Shown here piece after piece: positions 59,495-64,000 of a stretch of 64,000 nucleotides of DNA; the first letter of the stretch is position 1, and each line of letters begins with the position of its first letter. The notes below the pieces were generated by a model. That model was not told the DNA's origin. It did not search any database and saw nothing but the letters and a program-made list of their open reading frames with translations. Where the stretch lies: IMG/VR virus record IMGVR_UViG_3300017772_000001, positions 17,344 through 81,343 of that record. One strand, given 5' to 3'. Position numbers and translations under genes: made by a program. The stretch comes from a virus.

Positions 59495-61807
59495 ATGAGC
59501 GAAATTAAAGTAATCAAAAGAGACGGCATCCCAGAGCCACTAGACTTAGAAAAAATGCACAAAGTTGTGATGTTTGCATGTGAAGGCATTGCAGGTGTAA
59601 GTGCAAGTGAAGTAGAATTAAAATCACATATTCAATTTTTTGATGGTATTACTAGTGTAGAAATACAAGAAACATTGATTAAAGCCGCGGCAGATTTAAT
59701 ATCAGAAGAAACTCCAAACTATCAATGGGTAGCGGGTAATCTTGTGAACTATCATTTGAGAAAAATGGTATATAACAGTTTTGAACCATGGCATATTCGT
59801 GATATTATTAAATTAAATACAGAAAAAGGTTTCTATGATCCATCACTACTTGAAGATTATTCAGAAGAAGATTGGGAAGAAATTAATAGTTTTATCAAAC
59901 ACGAAAGAGATTTCAATATTGCATATGTTGGTATGGAACAGTTTCGTGGCAAATACTTAGTTCAAAATAGGGTAACTGGGCACCATTTTGAAACACCGCA
60001 GATTACATACGCTCTAATTTCTGCATCTTTATTTGGTAACTATCCAAAAGAAACAAGAATGAAATATGTCAGAGAATACTATGATTCAATTAGTAATTTT
60101 GATATCTCTCTGCCTACTCCTGTTATGGCTGGCGTACGTACGCCACAGCGACAGTTTTCATCCTGTGTTCTGATTGAAACAGACGATTCACTAGATTCTA
60201 TAAATGCTACCTCTAGTGCAGTGGTCAAGTATGTTTCTCAGAAAGCAGGCATAGGTATTGGTGCCGGTAGCATCCGTGCTATAAATTCACCAATACGAAA
60301 TGGAGATGCAAGTCATACAGGAGTTATTCCTTTTTATAAATTATTTCAAGCAAGTGTAAAATCATGTTCGCAAGGCGGCGTCCGTGGCGGAGCGGCAACT
60401 TTATATTATCCGTTATGGCATTACGAAGTAGAAGACTTATTAGTATTAAAGAATAACAAAGGCACAGAAGATAATAGAGTACGTCATATGGATTATGGTG
60501 TACAATTTAATAAATTAATGTATGAACGTCTAATGAGTGGAGGAGATATTACATTATTCTCTCCATCTGATGTTCCTGGTTTATATGAAGCATTCTTTGA
60601 TGACCAAGATAAATTTCGTGAATTGTATGAAAAAGCAGAACGTTCTACTAAAATTCGTAAAAGAACAGTTCCTGCATTAGACTTATTTTCAGCATTTATG
60701 AATGAACGTAAAAATACAGGTCGTATATATTTGATGAATGTAGACCATGCAAATGAGCATAGTTCATTCATTTCAGATATGGCACCTATACGACAGTCAA
60801 ACTTATGTTGCGAAATTAATCTACCAACGAAGCCTTTAAAACATTTACATGATGAAGAAGGTGAAATTGCTCTTTGTACTCTTAGTGCGATTAATTGGGG
60901 AAATATTAAAACACCAGAAGACTTTGCTAAACCTTGTGAGTTAGCAGTGCGTGGCTTGGATGCTCTATTAGATTATCAAAGATATCCTGTACTTGCGGCT
61001 GAAATTTCAACTAATAATAGAAGACCTCTTGGTGTTGGTATTATTAATTTTGCATACTGGTTAGCTAAGAATGATACAAACTATTCTGACCCTGATTTAA
61101 AACTTGTTGATGAATGGGCAGAAGCGTGGTCGTATCATCTTATCAAAGCATCTAATACTTTAGCACAAGAATACAATGCATGTCCGTTATCATCACAAAC
61201 TAAGTACGGAAACGGAATTTTGCCAATTGATACATATAAACCTGAGGTTGATGAATTAGTAAAAAGAAAATATACACAAGACTGGAAAGGTCTAAGAAAA
61301 GATTTAAAAAAACACGGCATTCGTAACTCAACACTGATGGCACTTATGCCTGCTGAAACGTCTGCACAAATATCAAATTCAACTAATGGTATAGAACCAC
61401 CGAGAAGTATGGTTAGTGTTAAGCAGTCCAAACATGGTGTGTTAAAGCAAGTTGTACCCGGTATTCACAAGTTAAAAAACAAGTATGAGTTGTTATGGGA
61501 CCAAGAGTCGCCAGAGGGATATCTAAAAATTATGGCTGTATTACAAAAATATATTGACCAAGGTATATCAGTTAATACTTCATACAACCCTATATTCTTT
61601 GAAGATGAAAAGATACCAATGTCAGTGATGTTGCAACATCTTATTATGTTCTACAAATACGGTGGTAAACAACTTTATTACTTTAATACATTTGATGGAC
61701 AAGGGGAAATTGATGTAAGTAAAGATATTCCAGAGGATTTGAAGTCAAGGGAAGAGTTTAACAGCGACATAGAGTATGAAGAATATTGTGATAGTTGTGC
61801 TATCTAA
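59495..61807 (+). CDS. nrdA: Ribonucleotide reductase class Ia, large subunit
   Basis: 770 aa. An N-terminal ATP-cone (residues 1-95: VIKRDGIPEPLDLEKMHKVV), SSCVLIETDDSLDSI with the redox Cys, SNLCCEINLPT near 436-446 with the thiyl Cys, MALMPAETSAQISNSTNGIE, and a C-terminal Cys765-x-x-Cys768 pair for reduction by thioredoxin/glutaredoxin. The full-length enzyme reduces NDPs to dNDPs. A GAGAGA Shine-Dalgarno precedes ATG. Works with NrdB encoded next. Confidence 0.97.
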   Translation: MSEIKVIKRDGIPEPLDLEKMHKVVMFACEGIAGVSASEVELKSHIQFFDGITSVEIQETLIKAAADLISEETPNYQWVAGNLVNYHLRKMVYNSFEPWHIRDIIKLNTEKGFYDPSLLEDYSEEDWEEINSFIKHERDFNIAYVGMEQFRGKYLVQNRVTGHHFETPQITYALISASLFGNYPKETRMKYVREYYDSISNFDISLPTPVMAGVRTPQRQFSSCVLIETDDSLDSINATSSAVVKYVSQKAGIGIGAGSIRAINSPIRNGDASHTGVIPFYKLFQASVKSCSQGGVRGGAATLYYPLWHYEVEDLLVLKNNKGTEDNRVRHMDYGVQFNKLMYERLMSGGDITLFSPSDVPGLYEAFFDDQDKFRELYEKAERSTKIRKRTVPALDLFSAFMNERKNTGRIYLMNVDHANEHSSFISDMAPIRQSNLCCEINLPTKPLKHLHDEEGEIALCTLSAINWGNIKTPEDFAKPCELAVRGLDALLDYQRYPVLAAEISTNNRRPLGVGIINFAYWLAKNDTNYSDPDLKLVDEWAEAWSYHLIKASNTLAQEYNACPLSSQTKYGNGILPIDTYKPEVDELVKRKYTQDWKGLRKDLKKHGIRNSTLMALMPAETSAQISNSTNGIEPPRSMVSVKQSKHGVLKQVVPGIHKLKNKYELLWDQESPEGYLKIMAVLQKYIDQGISVNTSYNPIFFEDEKIPMSVMLQHLIMFYKYGGKQLYYFNTFDGQGEIDVSKDIPEDLKSREEFNSDIEYEEYCDSCAI

Positions 61808-61833
61808 ATATCGAATGACAAAGTAACAAAAAA

Positions 61834-61841
61834 GATAAATA
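61834..61841 (+). promoter_or_regulatory. Late-type element before nrdB
   Basis: GATAAATA 33 nt before the nrdB start. A late element in front of a nucleotide-metabolism gene is unexpected; it may give extra nrdB late in infection or be chance. Confidence 0.45.
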
Positions 61842-61873
61842 TCACATTAGAACTAGAAAGTAGAGAGATATAA

Positions 61874-63004
61874 ATGTCAGTATTCAATTCAGATAATAAA
61901 GCAGACCATACGAAAGCATTGGCTTTCTTAGACCCATCAGGCGGAGTAGCAATTCAACGTTTTGATATGTTAAAATACAAACAGTTTGATAAACTTACTG
62001 ACAAGCAACTAGGTTTCTTTTGGCGTCCAGAAGAAGTAGATGTAACTAAAGATTCAAATGATTTTAAAAATCTTACAGACCATGAGCGTCATATCTTTAC
62101 ATCAAATCTAAAGCGTCAAATTCTACTAGATAGTGTACAAGGTCGTGCACCAGTAGAAGCATTTGGCCCACTAGTATCTATTCCAGAACTAGAAGCATGG
62201 ATCCAAACTTGGACATTTTCAGAAACAATTCACTCACGTTCATATACACACATTATTAGAAATGTTTATTCAGACCCATCAAAAGTATTTGATGAAATGA
62301 TGGATATCAATGAAATCATGGATTGTGCAGATGATATTTCTAAAAACTATGATGAACTAATTGAAATGACAGGTTTCTATAACTTGTTGGGCGAAGGCAC
62401 ACATACAGTCAATGGTAAGAAAGTACCAATCAGTGAATATGAAATTAAAAAATCTCTATATAAAACACTTATGAGTGTTAATATTTTAGAAGGTGTTCGT
62501 TTCTATGTCTCATTTGCTTGTTCATGGGCATTTGCAGAACTTAAAAAGATGGAAGGCAATGCTAAGATTATTAAGCTAATTGCACGTGATGAAAATCTAC
62601 ACTTGGCATCTACACAAACACTTCTAAAACTTCTACCAAAAGATGATCCAGACTTCATTCAGATTGCTAAAGAGACAGAAGAAGAATGTATCCAAATGTT
62701 TGTAGATGCAGTAGAACAAGAAAAAGAATGGGCACAGTATCTATTTAAAGATGGTTCAATGATTGGTTTGAATGCAAAATTACTTGATGACTATATTGAG
62801 TGGATTTGTTGCAAACGTATGACAGCCGTTGGACTAAAATGTCCATACAAAACGTCACAAGCAAACCCATTACCTTGGACACAAAAATGGATTGCTGGCG
62901 CAGATGTACAAGTTGCACCTCAAGAAACAGAAATTTCATCTTATGTTATTGGTGGTGTAAAACAAGACGTTGATAAAGAAACATTTGGCGGAATGTCTCT
63001 ATGA
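61874..63004 (+). CDS. nrdB: Ribonucleotide reductase class Ia, small subunit
   Basis: 376 aa. The di-iron ligands lie in EAWIQTWTFSETIHSRSYTH and IARDENLHLASTQ; VNILEGVRFYVSFACSWAF is the helix with a third ligand; the C-terminus ends with the short NrdA-binding tail. The radical Tyr is expected in the ENLxxxxY/SxxYxH region. It forms the tyrosyl-radical cofactor for NrdA. The stop overlaps the next start (ATGA). Confidence 0.95.
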   Translation: MSVFNSDNKADHTKALAFLDPSGGVAIQRFDMLKYKQFDKLTDKQLGFFWRPEEVDVTKDSNDFKNLTDHERHIFTSNLKRQILLDSVQGRAPVEAFGPLVSIPELEAWIQTWTFSETIHSRSYTHIIRNVYSDPSKVFDEMMDINEIMDCADDISKNYDELIEMTGFYNLLGEGTHTVNGKKVPISEYEIKKSLYKTLMSVNILEGVRFYVSFACSWAFAELKKMEGNAKIIKLIARDENLHLASTQTLLKLLPKDDPDFIQIAKETEEECIQMFVDAVEQEKEWAQYLFKDGSMIGLNAKLLDDYIEWICCKRMTAVGLKCPYKTSQANPLPWTQKWIAGADVQVAPQETEISSYVIGGVKQDVDKETFGGMSL

Positions 63005-63255
63005 TTGATGCAACTGCAATGGGTACTGTAGTTTATGATGTTCAAGACCATATAGCACTAGAACCAAATAATAATGCACATTATTGTTTAATACCTAAAC
63101 AAGTAGACCAAAATCTTATCTTAAAGCTACACAAGATAATGATGGATATTGGTAATCATAATATCAGATTAGAGAATTGTGATACCTATGAAATAACAAT
63201 GCGATTTATAGATAAACATCCAATAGTAGAAATGTTTATCAACAAAGAGGACTAA
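63001..63255 (+). CDS. Unknown small protein, 84 aa
   Basis: Overlaps the nrdB stop by 4 nt and ends directly before the methyltransferase gene. Alpha/beta composition (VVYDVQDHIALEPNNNAHYC, IMMDIGNHNIRLENC). A small redox partner such as a glutaredoxin would suit this place, but no CxxC is present. An alternative start is the ATG at 63019. Confidence 0.6.
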   Translation: MIDATAMGTVVYDVQDHIALEPNNNAHYCLIPKQVDQNLILKLHKIMMDIGNHNIRLENCDTYEITMRFIDKHPIVEMFINKED

Positions 63256-63906
63256 ATGACTGAATTTACGGAAGAATGGATTAGGCTTAATAACTTTAAG
63301 TTTTCTATGCAAAATGAGGTAGCAAGACTACCAGAAACTGAATTAGACAGAAAAATAATTGATAGACAATTAATACCATTTATACAGAACTCATATCCAG
63401 ATAAGAAAGATATCAATATCTTAGATATTGGCTGTAATGAAGGTTATGCTATGGAAAAATTTTCCGAGTTGGGATACACTAACGTTCAGGGAATTACTAT
63501 TGAAAAAGAAGAATGGGACAAATGTAAAGCAAAAGACTTAAAAGTACATCTTATGGATTACAATTTTAATCAAGTAATGAACAACTATTTTCATGTGGTA
63601 TGGATGCGTCAATCATTGCAGTTTTCTCATATGCCATTTTTTACGCTTTTAGAACTCAATAGAATGATGAAAATCAATGGTTGGGCTTATATTGAAGTTC
63701 CGCATTCAACAAACGAACACAAATATTATGCTACATTACATCCGGATAACTACAGATTGTTTATGATTCGTGCAGGATTTGAAATAGTACAATATGACTA
63801 TTATGAATTAAATTCAGATGGCAAAAGTGAGAGGCATGTTTTCTTTGCTTTAAACAAGCGTAGAAACATCCAACTAGCTAACGCAGATACAATTTCAGAC
63901 AAATAA
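63256..63906 (+). CDS. Class I SAM-dependent methyltransferase-like protein
   Basis: 216 aa. ILDIGCNEGYAMEKFSELGY at 55-74 is motif I of Rossmann methyltransferases; VQGITIEKEEWD is the acidic strand-2 loop; HVVWMRQSLQFSHMPFFTLL, MMKINGWAYIEVPHS follow in family order. It resembles small-molecule or lipid methyltransferases more than DNA methylases (no DPPY). Substrate unknown. Begins 1 nt after the previous stop. Confidence 0.8.
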   Translation: MTEFTEEWIRLNNFKFSMQNEVARLPETELDRKIIDRQLIPFIQNSYPDKKDINILDIGCNEGYAMEKFSELGYTNVQGITIEKEEWDKCKAKDLKVHLMDYNFNQVMNNYFHVVWMRQSLQFSHMPFFTLLELNRMMKINGWAYIEVPHSTNEHKYYATLHPDNYRLFMIRAGFEIVQYDYYELNSDGKSERHVFFALNKRRNIQLANADTISDK

Positions 63907-63912
63907 TTTTAT

Positions 63913-63939
63913 AAAAAGCTAATAAAACTGCGGCTTTTT
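63913..63939 (+). terminator. Probable terminator
   Basis: AAAAAGC pairs with GCTTTTT across a 13-nt loop with a T run of six. Moderate quality because of the AT-rich stem. Confidence 0.55.
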
Positions 63940-63954
63940 TGACTATTTTTTTCC

Positions 63955-63981
63955 TTGACATACTATGCAACTTATTATATT
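63955..63981 (+). promoter_or_regulatory. Sigma70-like promoter at the window end
   Basis: TTGACA at 63955-63960 with TATATT at 63976-63981 (15-bp spacing, slightly short). An AAAAGGA Shine-Dalgarno-like sequence at the last bases suggests a gene starting just outside the window. Confidence 0.5.
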
Positions 63982-64000
63982 CTAATTCCTAACAAAAGGA

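Noticed and set aside
1-64000. tRNA genes, CRISPR arrays, insertion sequences, integrase or attachment sites
   Set aside because: No cloverleaf with CCA-proximal arms, no regular short repeats with spacers, no transposase or integrase frame was seen. The only repeat array is inside the fibre gene.

Overview
The window is about 64 kb of an AT-rich, densely coded genome of a T4-like myovirus, most likely a marine one. The T4-type core is easy to recognise: portal gp20, prohead protease gp21, scaffold gp22, capsid gp23, neck gp13 and gp14, sheath stabiliser gp15, sheath gp18, tube gp19, head-completion nuclease gp4, terminase gp16 and gp17, baseplate gp48, gp53, gp5 and gp26, late sigma gp55, recombination gp46/gp47, gp32, UvsX and NrdA/NrdB. 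There are no photosynthesis genes, so a cyanobacterial host is not indicated. The gene set fits phages of AT-rich marine heterotrophs such as Pelagibacterales or Methylophilales, but that host call is inference.

Layout. 1-1039: the 3' end of clpP, then two small genes, each behind its own near-consensus sigma70 promoter. 1036-10252 (minus): a baseplate operon of gp48, gp53, a 1621-residue hub, an SGNH-fold protein, a gp5-like spike ending in an M15 peptidase, and a lysozyme-fold protein. 10323-15112 (plus): gp55, gp47, a short-chain dehydrogenase-like gene, gp46 and small genes. 15121-15267: a promoter-to-terminator unit without an ORF, a candidate small RNA with a CU-rich loop. 15284-16642: small genes and a PD-(D/E)XK nuclease. 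16643-17290: a gene-free stretch that folds strongly on the minus strand. 17291-18351 (minus): gp26-like gene with a textbook -1 frameshift site. 18460-26819: tape measure and head genes. 26945-32442: three modular tail-fibre-like genes. 32518-32622: a 34-residue membrane peptide. 32667-36224 (minus): gp14, gp15, Nudix and an unknown. 36291-55912: neck, tail and packaging genes interleaved with metabolic genes (PhyH-type oxygenase, radical SAM, dNMP kinase, amidinotransferase, prolyl-hydroxylase-like oxygenase). 56113-63906: replication, recombination and nucleotide genes (gp32, UvsX, QueD-like, NrdA, NrdB) and a methyltransferase.

Regulation. Two promoter classes are visible. TTGACA/TATAAT promoters, mostly with 17-bp spacing, precede gp55, gp32, the small early genes and the 15-kb small RNA. 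An 8-mer GATAAATA (TATAAATA upstream of two head genes), matching the T4 late promoter read by gp55, precedes most structural genes on both strands. Rho-independent terminators separate many units.

The observations most worth following are the structured RNA at about 16.8-17.26 kb, the CU-rich small RNA at 15.2 kb with 9-nt matches to phage ribosome-binding sites, the -1 frameshift in the gp26-like gene, a baseplate carrying three different wall-hydrolase folds, and an accessory cassette that splits the two terminase genes.
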